This document shows, piece after piece, positions 28,137 to 38,457 of a stretch of 64,000 nt of DNA. Numbering within the stretch: the stretch's first letter is position 1; the number at the start of each line of letters is the position of its first letter. A model generated the notes under the pieces. That model saw only the letters and a program-made list of their open reading frames with translations, did no database searches and was not told the origin of the DNA. Origin of the DNA: Symbiodinium natans (Eukaryota > Sar > Dinophyceae > Suessiales > Symbiodiniaceae); contig CAJNDS010000269.1 in the NCBI GenBank assembly GCA_905221605.1, forward strand, positions 822,828 through 886,827, read 5' to 3'. Made by a program: the position numbers and the translations under genes.

Positions 28137-30622
28137 GTCTGGCTCACAGACGGTTGCGGGGATGGGTCCCCGTGAGATACTCGGGATGCCCGGGGTGGTC
28201 GTGATCCACAAGCCGGCAGGCTTGGGGGCGGCTAGGATCGGACCTCACATGGAGCAACCATCTGAGATGTAGGGGTTTAGGGTTGAGGGTTTAGGGTTTA
28301 GGGTTTATGGTTTAGGGTTTAGGGTTTAGGGTTTAGGAGTCCTAGTCCAGTTCCATCTCGCTTCTCATGTTTGGTGGCTCTTCCATAAAGCTCTGCCAAT
28401 GAGTTTCAGTGCCTCCAGACCTGACCCATAGGCTGGTGCGTGGATCAAGGCGAGGAAAGCCTTGCTGAGGGGGACGATGTGGAGGACATGAACTTCTTGT
28501 CCAGCTTTGCACCTGGGATGCATAAACCCCCTAAACCGCCCTAAACGTCCTAAACCCCCTAAACTCCCTAACCTCCTAAGCCTTAAACCATAAGAGCCAA
28601 CTCCATGTCGACAGGGTTTGAGGAGGTGTTGCTGCCAAAACCTGCTGTGCCGGCTCCGATCATCTGGGCTGTTTAGTTCTATAGATGCGCGCCATTAGGT
28701 GATGCAAGACCGGACATCTGCTCAAAAAGTAAAGACAACACCAAGCTTGACGATGCCTTCCAGGAACCCTACACCCAAACTCAAACACCGTTAAAGTACC
28801 CAAAGGCTCCATTGTGGTTCCTTTTTGGGGTTAGCTATAGGGGATTCTGGTATACTACCCCAAAAAGGTACTACACAGGAGCCTTTGGGAATGCCTACCC
28901 TAAACCCTAAACCCTAAACCCTAAACCCTAAACCCTAAACCCTCTGTAGGTATCAACGCGCATACCGGCCCGGCGTTTCCCCATCCTCAGCCACGGACTT
29001 AGCAGCGGCAAACGAGCTACATGCTGAGATGACTGTGTGGCTTCCACTCCCACGTGATGCACGTGCTCAGCCGCATCCCAGGTGACAAGCTCCACTGGCG
29101 GGGCTTTGTGCATCGAATTGATGTGCCATCATCAGGCTGCCACGGCTTGCACATCTCCGACTGCAGTGATTCTAGTGTACTCTTTCTGATGCAATGGCAA
29201 GCTGACAGGGAGTCGAGCAGTAGAACAGACAGTGGTGCTGAATTCACCTGACTGGAGGCCTGATCTTGACAGCCACATCGCATCAAGCATTCTACAGCCT
29301 GCGACTGCAGACGGCTTGTGGCAGCTTCGTAAGAGACCCACGGCTGCGTACGGTTGTCGGTCGCAGGGTTTGCATGAGTGTGTCTAAACCCCGAACCCTA
29401 GAAGCCCTTTCTTGCTAGCAAGCGATATGGCAACCGTGACAGTGCAATCATCAGCAGACAATCAGACCCCAGAACCGCTGAAAACGTAGCACCTCGCTTC
29501 AGGGCTCAGGATTTAGGGTATTTAGGATTAGGGCTTTTAGGGCTTCGGGGATCTCGAGAGATCTACCTCCTGCAGGACTACCAGGTCCTTTGTCATGGAT
29601 GGCTGCGTGGCCGGCAAGATGTGCGCGCCGCAGTGCACTGGGTGAGCGATGGACGGACCACCAGCAGCCTCATCAGCCCGTGCCCGGCCATGGTTCGATA
29701 AGGTAGTTTCCGAAATTAGGGGCATTTGGGTCCTTATTATAAGGGAATCCTACTCATTGGGGGGACTGTACCAGGGGGTCCCTTATCTTCGTAAACCCCC
29801 GTAATAGCACGAATGAGGACTGGAATGGTAACAGTATAATTATACGCAATACAAGTAGGAAATCATGTCGCAACGAACAGGTGCAACACCAGTAGCAATA
29901 GCAATAACATAGTCAGTAGTACGATAGATAACGAAGTAAAGAAGCCCGTATCAATCGTCAGCATTGCAATTTTAGTACACATAGCAAGAATAGCCGTTCT
30001 AGCAGCCATGGCAAAAACATTAGTAGTACCAGTAAGAATGAGGTCGTATTCATCGCAAACATAGTAGTGGTTGCAATCCTAGTCAACAGAGCAAGTATAT
30101 TATGATGATCATAGAATCAATAGTAATGATAGCAGGAAATGCAAGAAGTGTAGGAATAGCAGAATAACAAAACAATAGAGTAAAGTAGTAAGAAAGGGAA
30201 TGCTTGTACAGTCAGACACGCGCTGGCCCTTGGCGTGTCTGAGGTTCGGCCGGCCGGCCCTTACGCGGCTGAGGTTGTCAGCATCTTTCCTGAGGAAGTC
30301 CGAAGCGCTCAGCCTGTTCATGATGCGCATCGGCACAGGGCGGAAGCATCAGATTCGAGTGCAATCCGCCCACGTGGGTCATGCTGTGGTGTGCGATGGC
30401 AGATATTCCACGCCGAAGACATACCGAGCTGATCTCAAATGGTGTCCCCGAAATTTTCTGCACCGCTCACGTCTAGGTTTCACCATGGGTGGTAAATCTG
30501 TTGACGTTGAGCAGGCACTCCCCCAAGATTTGTCGGATGCCCTGTGGTCTTGCACCCAAGTTAAGCGAGCCAGAGAGGAGAAAAGTCAGAGGAGCCCACT
30601 AGCTGCTTCTCGAGCTCTGTGA
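28137..30622 (+). CDS. RluA-type RNA pseudouridine synthase
   Basis: Converts uridine to pseudouridine in RNA. Exons at about 28137-28226 (GVVVIHKPAGLGA, the family's KPAG strand), 28430-28520, 28617-28672, about 29070-29162 (LHWRGFVHRIDVPSSG, the HRLDxxTSG catalytic motif with its Asp), 29273-29334 (HQAFYSLRLQTACGSFVR), 29576-29641 (DYQVLCHGWLRGRQDVRAAV) and 30206-30622 (MRIGTGRKHQIRVQSAHVGH, the GRxHQIR motif; stop TGA). The central joins give good family agreement only with a GC donor at 29163 and a GA donor at 29335. The start of the catalytic exon is unclear: a stop lies in frame at 29030. Introns hold telomeric arrays, a family A element, a family F element and an AT-rich block. The gene start is not identified. 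Confidence 0.75.
28797..28889. mobile_element. Hairpin element, family A, in a pseudouridine synthase intron
   Basis: TACCCAAAGGCTCCATTGTGG and GTACTACACAGGAGCCTTTGGG; followed within 6 bp by a CCCTAAA array (28895-28945). Confidence 0.85.
29703..29804. mobile_element. Family F element in a pseudouridine synthase intron
   Basis: GTTTCCGAAATTAGGGGC at the left, CCCTTATCTTCGTAAACCCCC at the right; shares GGGAATCCTACT with 22396. Confidence 0.75.
29805..30190. other. AT-rich degenerate tract (CAATAA/TAGTA-like)
   Basis: Low-complexity intron sequence similar in texture to 10340-11170 but in the complementary sense. No exon. Confidence 0.6.
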
Positions 30623-30639
30623 TGTCTCTGCTGACCAAA

Positions 30640-30775
30640 AAACCCCAAGCCCCAAACCTGAAACCCCAAGCCCTAGACCCCAAACCTTCAACCCCAAGCC
30701 CTAAACCCTAAACCCTAAACCCGAAACCCGAAACCCGAAACCCGAAACCCGAAACCTTCAACCCCAAGCCCTAAG
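30640..30775 (-). repeat. CCCTAAA array with a CCCGAAA block
   Basis: Five consecutive CCCGAAA units (about 30719-30755), flanked by CCCCAAGC-type units duplicated on both sides (CTTCAACCCCAAGCCCTAA appears twice). Confidence 0.9.
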
Positions 30776-30803
30776 TTGCCCACATTTTTTTTCACTCGTG
30801 GCA

Positions 30804-30879
30804 GCTCACGGAGCTGAGCCGGCCTTACGACAAGGCCGCGGAGGCGCGGCCTGCGTCGGTGGCGCCCAGCTTTAGGGAG
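30804..30879 (+). CDS. Predicted exon
   Basis: Acceptor TTTTTTTTCACTCGTGGCAG, then LTELSRPYDKAAEARPASVA. Product unknown. Confidence 0.45.
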
Positions 30880-31279
30880 GGTTAAGGGTTTAGGGTTAAG
30901 GGTTTAGGGTTTAGGGTTTAGGGTTTAGAGTTTAGGGTTTAGGGTTTAAGGTGTATTCCGAGTTCTGAGTGGTGACTTTAGGGTTTAGGGTTTTTCAGAG
31001 TTCTGAGTAGTGAGTTTAGGGTTTTGAGTTCTGAGCGGGGAATGTACGATTCAGGGTTGAGGACCATCTTAGTTGGGAATTCGGAGTTAGGGTTTGTGGT
31101 CAGGGTTCTGCATCGGCTCCTTCGGGCATGGTGTGAAGTAGCGAATTTAGGGTTTGGGGGGTTTAATCCATTCCCTGTTCCTCCCCTACGAACACGGTGC
31201 TTATTCAATTTTGCACAATATTCGTCCTTTGGCTTGCAGCAGGCGTCATGATGATGTGTTCACTGCACTTTCGCGCTTC

Positions 31280-32220
31280 ATGGTGGTTGGGCCATGTTGG
31301 AGCCCTCTTGCAATCTTGGGATTGGCTTGCGCGTCAACTCCCGGCTTGGCTGGGGATCCATGCTATCAGGGGAGCAACCCGACCTCAGCTTTGGCGTGTA
31401 GCAAGACTGTCCACTGCCCTTCCAGTGGGTGTGCTGCTCATCTTCAGGAGGGCAGCCATGGTGTTGTCCCACCAGCTTTGACAAGAGCATGCAATGCGAC
31501 ACGAAGAGCTCTTTCAATCGCCAATGCGTGAAGACCACCAAAGGTTCCGGCACCTCTTCCATGTATGGAATTACTTGTGGAAGCAACAAGGTGTGCTCTG
31601 GAACCGATCTGCAGTGTTGTGGGGGGGACACGTCTAGCAGCTGGTGTTGCCCGAAGAGTGGGCACTGTGGCAAACAAGGAATATGCTTGGACTTTGCCAA
31701 TCACACCGCAGGATCGACTTCTACTCAGACTGGCATCGACTGCAGCTCCATTGGCAGCAAGAGCGTGTGCGCTGGCACCAGCCTCATGTGCTGCAATAAG
31801 GCGCCAGGAACGACGTACTGCTGCAACAGCAACATGTACAATGGATGTGGGACCGGTGGATTGAGCCAGTGCGTGAAGACAGAGACTTCTCCTGGATCTG
31901 CTGCTGAGATATCTGGCGACAAGTGCACGAATACACTTGTGTGCCTATCGGGAAACCGCTGTTGCGGGAGCGCGGCTCAGTCTTGGTGCTGCCCCACGAG
32001 CTACCAGTGTTCTGCTACGCAATTCAAGTGCATTCCCATGGGCCAGATGGAGTGCAAGCAGGGCGTAGGAGATCCTGTGTGTTGCCAAATGGGCTCGAAG
32101 TGTTGCGGAATGAGTTGCTGCTTTGCAGGACAGACATGCAAGAACGGGCAATGCACAGCGTCCCCCGACAGCGCGGAGGCTGTTGCCAATCCGTTTGTCC
32201 TTCATACCGCGCAGCTGTGA
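31280..32220 (+). CDS. Secreted cysteine-rich protein, granulin-like CC pattern, apparent frameshift
   Basis: A frame from the ATG at 31280 encodes a signal peptide (VVGPCWSPLAILGLACASTP..LAGDPC) and the first cysteines. From about 31402 the coding continues in another frame to the TGA at 32218-32220, with about 30 cysteines in repeated blocks such as CCGGDTSSSWCCPKSG and CCGSAAQSWCCPTSYQC. The CC...WCCP spacing resembles granulin or related disulfide modules; no known family is certain. The frame change falls near a GGG run at about 31426: either one base is missing, a short intron is present, or the copy is broken. No introns or telomeric arrays lie inside the main block. Confidence 0.65.
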
Positions 32221-32224
32221 ACCC

Positions 32225-32797
32225 AGCGTCTCCAAACTGATAGAGGGGCATCCTCGAGAAGGAGGGGAGCCTGTCTCTTCGGGTCGGTCCAAGGCTCCGC
32301 CAGTGTGTAGTCCTTCGTTGCTGACCACCGAGGCGGCAGCGACATTGAATTGTTCGAATTGCTCATGCTATGCTTGCACTTTTTGTTACACCCCTGAAGC
32401 ATCTGCACGGCATCCCAGGTTTCAGCTAGGAGCGCGGACGGCGAGAAAAAACTGAAGGAAGTAAGACCACAAAGCTTTACCTGTGCGGCAACCTTTGATT
32501 GTTAATTTCACTGGATACACATGTACACAGGTCCTTCGTGGACACAAAAGCCCAAGATATCGTGTACGTGTGGCAGAGCTCGTGATCCATTAGATGCGAG
32601 CTTCTCCGTGATGCTGGTCTCGTCGTGATGTCGCACTGTAATCGTTCTAACTTGGCAATTTGGAGCTTTAGGGCTCTTAACTTAGTAGGGAGCTCTGGGC
32701 TGGAGGGCTCTTTCGTGTTTTGGGTTCTTCGTGGGGACTTTTTGTGAGTTTGAGTCCCCAAAACACGTACAGTATTGACTTCTCCAGCTCCCTCTGC
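32225..32797. other. Downstream of the Cys-rich gene; no gene seen
   Basis: Probably 3' untranslated and intergenic DNA. Frames present on both strands are short and not protein-like. Confidence 0.4.
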
Positions 32798-32880
32798 AGA
32801 ACCCTAAACCCTAAACCCTAAATCCTAAATCCTAAACCCTAAACCCTAAACCCTAAATCCTAAACCCTAAACCCTAAAGC
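32798..32880 (-). repeat. CCCTAAA array with CCTAAAT variants
   Basis: About 11 units, ending 4 bp before the acceptor of the exon at 32885. Confidence 0.95.
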
Positions 32881-32884
32881 GCAG

Positions 32885-33378
32885 GTGCTGGGCAAGATCG
32901 CCCAGTTGAGAGCCGACCGACAGCAACGCGACAAGGACGGCCGCAACAGACAGGCTGAGCGGTTGAAATACAGAGCCCTAGTATCGGGGCAATACAAGGT
33001 TTAGGGTTTAGGGTTTCGGGTTTGGGGTTTAGGGTTCAGGGTAATATGGGGGCCTTCATAATTAGAACAGGGTTTCGGAGGTTACTATAGTCTAATTTTC
33101 AAGGAACCATAAGGGAATACCATTAGTAATTCTTCCGAACCTTTTCTAGACTCGAGTCCCAAACCCTAACGTCCAGCGTATGCCTGCTGGGGGGGGGGGG
33201 GGGGGGCCGGAGGATTTCGAGATCCTCCAGCACATGATTGGCCCGACTCCACCACCGCCGCCTGAGTCGAGAGCTGAGGAATTTGGGAATTTGGGGCTTA
33301 GGGCTTAGGGCTTCGGGTTTAGGGTTTAGGGTTTAGGGTTTAGGGTTTAGGGTCACCAAGCGCGTCAAGCGTGGAGGT
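32885..33378 (+). CDS. Exons of an unknown gene bounded by telomeric repeats
   Basis: Exon 32885-32998 is exactly 38 codons (LRADRQQRDKDGRNRQAERL in the middle) from GCGCAG to AAG|GTTTAGGG: the first telomeric unit is the donor. Exon 33207-33285 (EDFEILQHMIGPTPPPPPES) starts straight after an 18-G run. A short piece VTKRVKRG (33352-33378) ends at GTAAAT. Charged, possibly RNA- or chromatin-associated, but no family recognised. Confidence 0.55.
33055..33145. mobile_element. Family M element
   Basis: GGGTTTCGGAGGTTACTATAG..CCATAAGGGAATACCATTAG..CCGAACC matches 50605-50690 in order and spacing. Confidence 0.5.
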
Positions 33379-33535
33379 AAATCCCCACGCCATCGTCCAC
33401 GGTACATGTCTGTGCTGCAGCCAATGTGCTGTACACTACGTCGCTGCAGAGTCCCTAAACCCTAAACCCGATCCGAAACCCTAAGCCCGAAACCAAACCC
33501 TGTCAATACCGAGGCCTGCGCGCAAGATAACCCTG

Positions 33536-33816
33536 GCACTGCGCAAGGCGAGGGGGTGCCAACATGGAAGACCTTGCAAGCTTTGTTAGGCTCGTATCAA
33601 AGTTATTGCGCAGGGCAGGGGCGTATGATCTCGGAAGTACCGACGTTGTGCCCCACTCATGCATGTATACTCAACCCTAAACGCCAAACCCCAAACCACA
33701 TACACCTCCTGTCCCCTCCGAGATCCCTGTCATGAACTTGAAGTACCAGCACACGCGCACCGGATCGCCTGGTTCTTGGCCGCCAGCAAAGATCAAAAGA
33801 CCCAAATATCCCTAAA
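33536..33816 (+). CDS. Two predicted exons, second terminal
   Basis: 33560-33680 contains EDLASFVRLVSKLLRRAGAY; a second frame is also open. 33700-33816 contains EIPVMNLKYQHTRTGSPGSW and ends TAA just before a CCCTAAA array. Product unknown. Confidence 0.35.
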
Positions 33817-33925
33817 CCCTAAACCCTAAACCCTAAACCCTAAACCCTAAACCCTAAACCCTAAACCCTAAACCCTAAGCCCTAAGCCCTAAGCCCTAAA
33901 CCCTAAACCCTAAACCCTAAACCCT
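33811..33925 (-). repeat. CCCTAAA array with CCCTAAG block, about 16 units
   Basis: Three CCCTAAG units sit together in the middle of perfect heptamers. Confidence 0.95.
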
Positions 33926-33961
33926 CCCCGACGCATGCTCACTAACAAGGGTCGTTTCGGG

Positions 33962-34136
33962 GCGGGCCCGGTGGTCCCCTTGTTCCCTTATTGGGCTCTG
34001 GGTCCCCTGGTAGAAGTCACCAACCCCAAGACTCTTTAGGGTTTAGGGTTTAGGGTTTAGGGTTTAGGGTTTAGGGTTTAGGGTTTAGGGTTTAGGGTCA
34101 TAAACCCTAAACCCTAAATCGGTTGCCGGGCTACAG
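33962..34136. mobile_element. Family E element with a head-to-head telomeric insert
   Basis: Left half GGCCCGGTGGTCCCC..AAGTCACCAACCCCAAGA and right end CGGTTGCCGGGCTA match family E. In between, about nine TTTAGGG units are followed by three CCCTAAA units, replacing the GGGTGCCCTTATTATAACA arm. Confidence 0.7.
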
Positions 34137-34392
34137 GGAGATGTTGCATCAGTTCGGGATAGTAGGGTGCCCTGGAGTCTAAGGGTTCGGGGGCACCCAC
34201 TGGGCTATCAAACCCTAAATCCTAAACCCTAAACCCTAAACCCTGAACCCTTGCCAGAAGGTTGGTCATCTCATGCCAGCACTGCACCCATGCCGCCCGA
34301 CGTACTTTGTCTTGCGATTCCTTGTCAATCCGATGGAGATCATCACGCACGGCCAGCTTCGTGTTTCATGAGCTTGCCTTTTTCTTCCCCAG

Positions 34393-36480
34393 GAGAAGAG
34401 AACGAAGTAGGGCGTAGGCTGCACGAAATCCTCCGTGGCTTGCTAGTAGTATTTGAGAGCCGTTCCTGCCGTTGCGCGTCATGGTAAGCTGAACCAGTGG
34501 TGCGAGAGCTTGACTTTGTCATAGTTGGTTAAGGGTACTTAAACCCAATAAGGAATATAAGTCTAAAAATCTAATACTATCCCAACCATGAACTAGTTGA
34601 GGCTCTGCTACTTCGCAAGCATTGGGGATGCCTCCAGCGTGAAGTACTTGCTGGAGCAGGCGAGGGTGAAGTCCAGATCGACATCCGAGCTCGCAGCTTA
34701 GCCCTAACCCTAAACACTAAACCTAGGGTCTACGGTTTACTGCCTAGGTTTAGGGTTTAGGGTTTGGGGTTTAGTGAGGGGGCCAAGAAATCAGGCCCGG
34801 CGAAGCGACGACGACTTCTTCGTGAACAGCCCTTGGCCAAGATGGGCCTTAGGGTTTACGGGGTTTCAGGTTTAGGGTTTAGAGTTTATGGGGTTTCAGG
34901 TTTAGGGTTTAGGGTTTAGGGCTAAAAGGGTTTCAGGTTAAGGATTTAGGGTTTAGGGTGAAAAAGGGTTTCAGGTTTAGGGTTTATAGGGTTCAGGTTT
35001 AGGGTTTTGGGTTTAGGATTTAAAGGGTTCTGGTTGAGGGTTTAGGGTTTCAGGTTTAGGGTTTAGGGTTTATAGGGTTTCAGGTGGTTTATAGGGTTTC
35101 AGGTTTAGGGTTTAGGGTTTCAGGTTTAGGGTTCTTTTCTCAGAGCACGATGAGGCGCGGACGATGACATGTGGAGGCGAACTGCGCTGCACTACTGCGC
35201 CTTCGAGGGCAACGTGGAGGCTTCCCCCTGCGTGCGGTTTAGGGTTTAGGGCTTAGGGTTTAGATCACATTGTCCCCTGATAGTCCCTATGGAACTACAA
35301 TAGGAAGTATCAAGTACATGGGACGTTATATATTTAGGCCCTAAGCCCTAAGCCCTAAGCCCTAAACCCTAAAGCCTAGTCCCAAAAGAGCGCTCTTGCT
35401 ACCCAGGCATGGCAGTTGCTATGCCGAAATCCGAAGTAAAACAAACCCTAAACCCTAAACCCCAAACCCCAAACCCTAAACCCTAAACCCCAAACCCTAA
35501 ACCCTAAACCCTAAACCCTAAACCCTAAACCCTAAACCCTAAACCCTAAACCCTAAACCCTAAACCCTAAACCCTAAACCCTAAACCCTAACCCGAGGTG
35601 GCCCAAGCCTTGCTCCAAGCTGGCGCAGATCCCTTTCTGCGCGACCGCGAGGAGCTCTCCTGAAAGCTCATATGAAGCAGGGTTTATATTTCTGTTCTTG
35701 GTGAGTGCATAGAAGGTTCCTTTTTTTTATGTCCTTTTGGGGGTACAAGAAATATAAACCCTACTTCATATGGCTTTGGCTTGCTGCTTCGGCATGCTGC
35801 CCCTAAGCCCGAGACCCTAAAGCCACCCAGAGCAGCAGCATTCTTCACAACCTGGGGATGCAGGGTTTAGGGTTTAGGGTTTAGGGTTTAGGGTTTAGGG
35901 TTTAGGGTCCCCTTAGTCCCCTGACATGTGGCTACAAGCACCCATGCGCCTTCCGCCAAGAGGAGCGCACTCCGCTGCACGTGGCGGCAGCAATGGGCCA
36001 GGCCAGCGCTGCCCGGAAGTTCGGCGAATGCCTGCCTTGCAGTTGAGAAGAGTACTTGGAGGTTCATGGTACTTAATAGCACATTACAGCTGTACTTATA
36101 GTAACCGGACTCATCACCATACTAGGGCACTAAAGAGGGCTATAAGGTGAGTTATGAGTACACTTATATTGGGTGAATAAGTATCCATGAACCTCCAAGT
36201 AGAATGATACCAGCCTCGGTCCAACTGCAATATTCCCTAGAATCGGGTTCCTGCAAGCAGCAGCAACACGGTGTTTTTCAGACGTCCCTACAATAAAAGT
36301 CCTACAAAACTCCCTTAGAGAAAGGCTTGGCTTTGATTCTTCGCGATAGTTGCACTCCTACAAACACAGCAGGAAAGCTCTACACTCTAAACCCTGAGCG
36401 CTAAACCCTTTGTCCGACTTTAGAGGTGGGCGTGGCCAGGGAGCTGCTCGGCACGTGTGTGTCCAGGCCGCTCTCGGGAA
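34393..36480 (+). CDS. Ankyrin-repeat protein, each repeat split by an intron
   Basis: Exon 34393-34483 (ENEVGRRLHEILRGLLVVFE) has textbook edges: TTTTTCT.CCCCAG and GTAAGC. Then ankyrin pieces: 34599-34697 (LCYFASIGDASSVKYLLEQA), about 35170-35219 (RTALHYCAFEGNVE), 35598-35651 (VAQALLQAGADPFLRDRE), 35966-36001 (RTPLHVAAAMGQ) and 36426-36480 (VGVARELLGTCVSRPL). Joined, they give standard 33-residue repeats (TALHYCA..GNVE+VAQALLQAGADP; TPLHVAAAMGQ+VGVARELL) with phase-0 breaks at the same place in two repeats. These joins need GC donors after GAG and CAG. Introns carry telomeric arrays and K and I elements. The start is unknown; a family E element follows the last exon. Confidence 0.65.
34855..35135 (+). 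repeat. Compound TTTAGGG / TTTCAGG array
   Basis: Alternating blocks GGGTTTCAGGTTTAGGGTTT with period near 35-50 bp, an emerging higher-order repeat in an ankyrin gene intron. Confidence 0.85.
35435..35595 (-). repeat. CCCTAAA array, about 21 units
   Basis: One of the longest arrays; it ends CCCGAG, which is used as the acceptor of the ankyrin exon at 35598. Confidence 0.95.
35662..35775. mobile_element. Hairpin element, family K (single copy)
   Basis: AAGCTCATATGAAGCAGGGT and ACCCTACTTCATATGGCTTT are inverted copies, extended by TTTATATTTCTGT / AGAAATATAAA. Confidence 0.75.
36052..36204. mobile_element. Hairpin element, family I, in an ankyrin intron
   Basis: GTACTTGGAGGTTCATGGTA and ATCCATGAACCTCCAAGTA at the ends. 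Confidence 0.85.
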
Positions 36481-36502
36481 GTCTGCAAGTTCTTTCAACT
36501 AC

Positions 36503-36616
36503 TTGGTAGCCCGGTGGTACTCTTTAGCACTTTTTTGGGTTCTAGGTTCCCTTATCAAGCAACCAAGCCCCAAAAGGGTACCCGTATTATGGTATGGTAC
36601 CTGGGCTACCGAGTAA
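36503..36616. mobile_element. Hairpin element, family E
   Basis: GGTAGCCCGGTGGTAC and GTACCTGGGCTACC; abuts the last ankyrin exon. Confidence 0.8.
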
Positions 36617-36960
36617 TTATACGTATCGCATGAGAGAGTAATATATTGTGTCATGTAAGTGGTATGTGAACATATCCTAGAACGTGTTGTACATGTCTGC
36701 AGTCTTCATGCGCGATATCCTTTATTCTTCGTCGTACTTGTTAACTCTTCTAGCTGGCGATGAGTAGTCCTCGTGCCTAACTCCATGCCTCTACGAAATG
36801 CTTGGGCGTATGGACGCTGTAACAGGCCGGCTCTTAAGATATTTTAGGGCCCCGCTCTTGTGATCCTAGCTAGCTCCTGTGTTATGGTTTCCGTTTTGGG
36901 GCACAAGGAACCCTAAAGCCTAAGTCCTCCGAACTGTAATCGGTTCCCAAGAGATGCTTT
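36617..36960. other. No feature seen
   Basis: Unique sequence without repeats or convincing exons. Confidence 0.4.
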
Positions 36961-36984
36961 AGGGCAAAGGGAACCCAGAACCTT

Positions 36985-37050
36985 AAACCCTAAACCCTAA
37001 ACTACCCTAAACCCTAAACCCTAAACCCTAAACCCTAAACCCTAAACCCT
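36985..37050 (-). repeat. CCCTAAA array
   Basis: About eight units with one truncated unit (ACTACCCTAAA). Confidence 0.95.
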
Positions 37051-37095
37051 CCGGAACGTAACATCCCTCATCCTTCAGCTTCCTTGTGTTTCTAA

Positions 37096-37231
37096 TGGGT
37101 AGTTACCTGTGCCCTTAGTATGGTCCCTTACCTCCTTTACAGGGTTCTGAAGTATGGGCCCTCGGGTTGTGCAGGGTGGGTATGTAAGTTTTAAGGGCCC
37201 ATACTAAGGGACCATGCAAGTACCCTAAGAA
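37096..37231. mobile_element. Family H element
   Basis: GGGTAGTTACCTGTGCCCTT at the left, GGGACCATGCAAGTACCCTA at the right; inner GGTCCCTTACC / GGGCCCATACTAAGGGACC. Confidence 0.8.
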
Positions 37232-37488
37232 GCATATCTCCGCATATATACATTTATGTACCCAAACCCCAAACCCTATATTCCACTAATTGTGTTGACA
37301 TCCGTTCCTTCTGCGACAAGGATACGTGCAGCAGCACTTCAGCGATTTCGCCGTGAGCGCCGCTCACCCAGGTGGCCTTGAAGGCTAAATCCCTATTCTT
37401 CCCCGCTTTGTTAATTAAAAAAAGCGCCACTTAGCAGCTTCAAAAATGTAACCCCAAAGATCGTTCACAAGTAGAATCTCCCTGCAAT

Positions 37489-37698
37489 TAGTAGCCCAGC
37501 GGTGTCCTTTTGATCTGCTTGGGCTTTGAGATTTCTCATTTTAAGTAGCTAGCACCAAGACGCACACCCTACATCCTTGCCCTTATTGCAATCTGGGGGT
37601 CTCCGAAATTGGGGCACCTGTTTGGGGTCCTTCGTATACGGGAATCCTACTAATTATTTGGGGGTCTATTTTCGGGGCCCCTTATCTTCGCGAACCCG
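37489..37698. mobile_element. Decayed family E followed by family F
   Basis: GTAGCCCAGCGGTGTCCTTTT begins a diverged E (to about 37575). From 37607, CTCCGAAATTGGGGCACC..GGGAATCCTACTAATT..CCCCTTATCTTCGCGAACCC is family F. Confidence 0.6.
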
Positions 37699-38036
37699 CC
37701 AGATGGATACACAATTATCCACTAGAGTCATGTCCTCCAGCCAGGCAGAGTAGGCTGATGAGCCTTTGAGCACCATCAACCATGAACACTGCGCAGTGGC
37801 ATACACCCCCACATAAACCCTAAACCCCTAAACCCTAAATCTTCTCTGCCTATGCAGATAAGAACCTCAACGAAACATTTTGGTTTGGGTATTTTTTTGA
37901 GCCCGCAGAGGGGTGCCCCAGACAACCCTCGCCGCAGCGTTGGGGACCAACGTTCTTTTGAAGCCCTTAACCCAACCAAACCCTACAAACCCCCTTAACC
38001 CCCTAACCTCCTCAGACCCTTGGGAGCCCTGTAGGA

Positions 38037-38408
38037 CCCGGGACCTCGCTGGAAACTGGGACCCCTTCTGCCTCTGGCACCCTGACAAACCGGACGCACA
38101 CCTCCTTGAAAAATGCCTGAGACCCTGACACGTCCGACCCCCTATCTCCAACAACTCCACCCACAAAATCTGCAAGACTCATTCTTGCCATGAAAGCAGA
38201 CACCAAATCAAGTCTTTATGAAGGAAGCCCTCAAATGTTGACGAAAGAAGTTCTTGGAAGCACGCACGCACATAGTGCCCAGTCAGCCAAGAACAATGGC
38301 GATATGATTCGAACGAAAAGGGATTCTGGCAGGGCGGGGTGTTACCAAACGCATGGTGATTCAAAGGGGCCTTGCGAATCGCCGGCCCAGGCCAATCGTA
38401 AACCCTAA
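38037..38408 (+). CDS. Two coding candidates
   Basis: 38037-38128 reads LAGNWDPFCLWHPDKPDAHL to a TGA. 38190-38408 is a 72-codon frame from an ATG (hydrophilic; KNNGDMIRTKRDSGRAGC) whose last part is telomeric repeat. Product unknown, edges uncertain. Confidence 0.3.
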
Positions 38409-38457
38409 CCCTTCAACCCTAAACCCTAGCCCTAAACCCTAAACCCTAAATGCCCCC

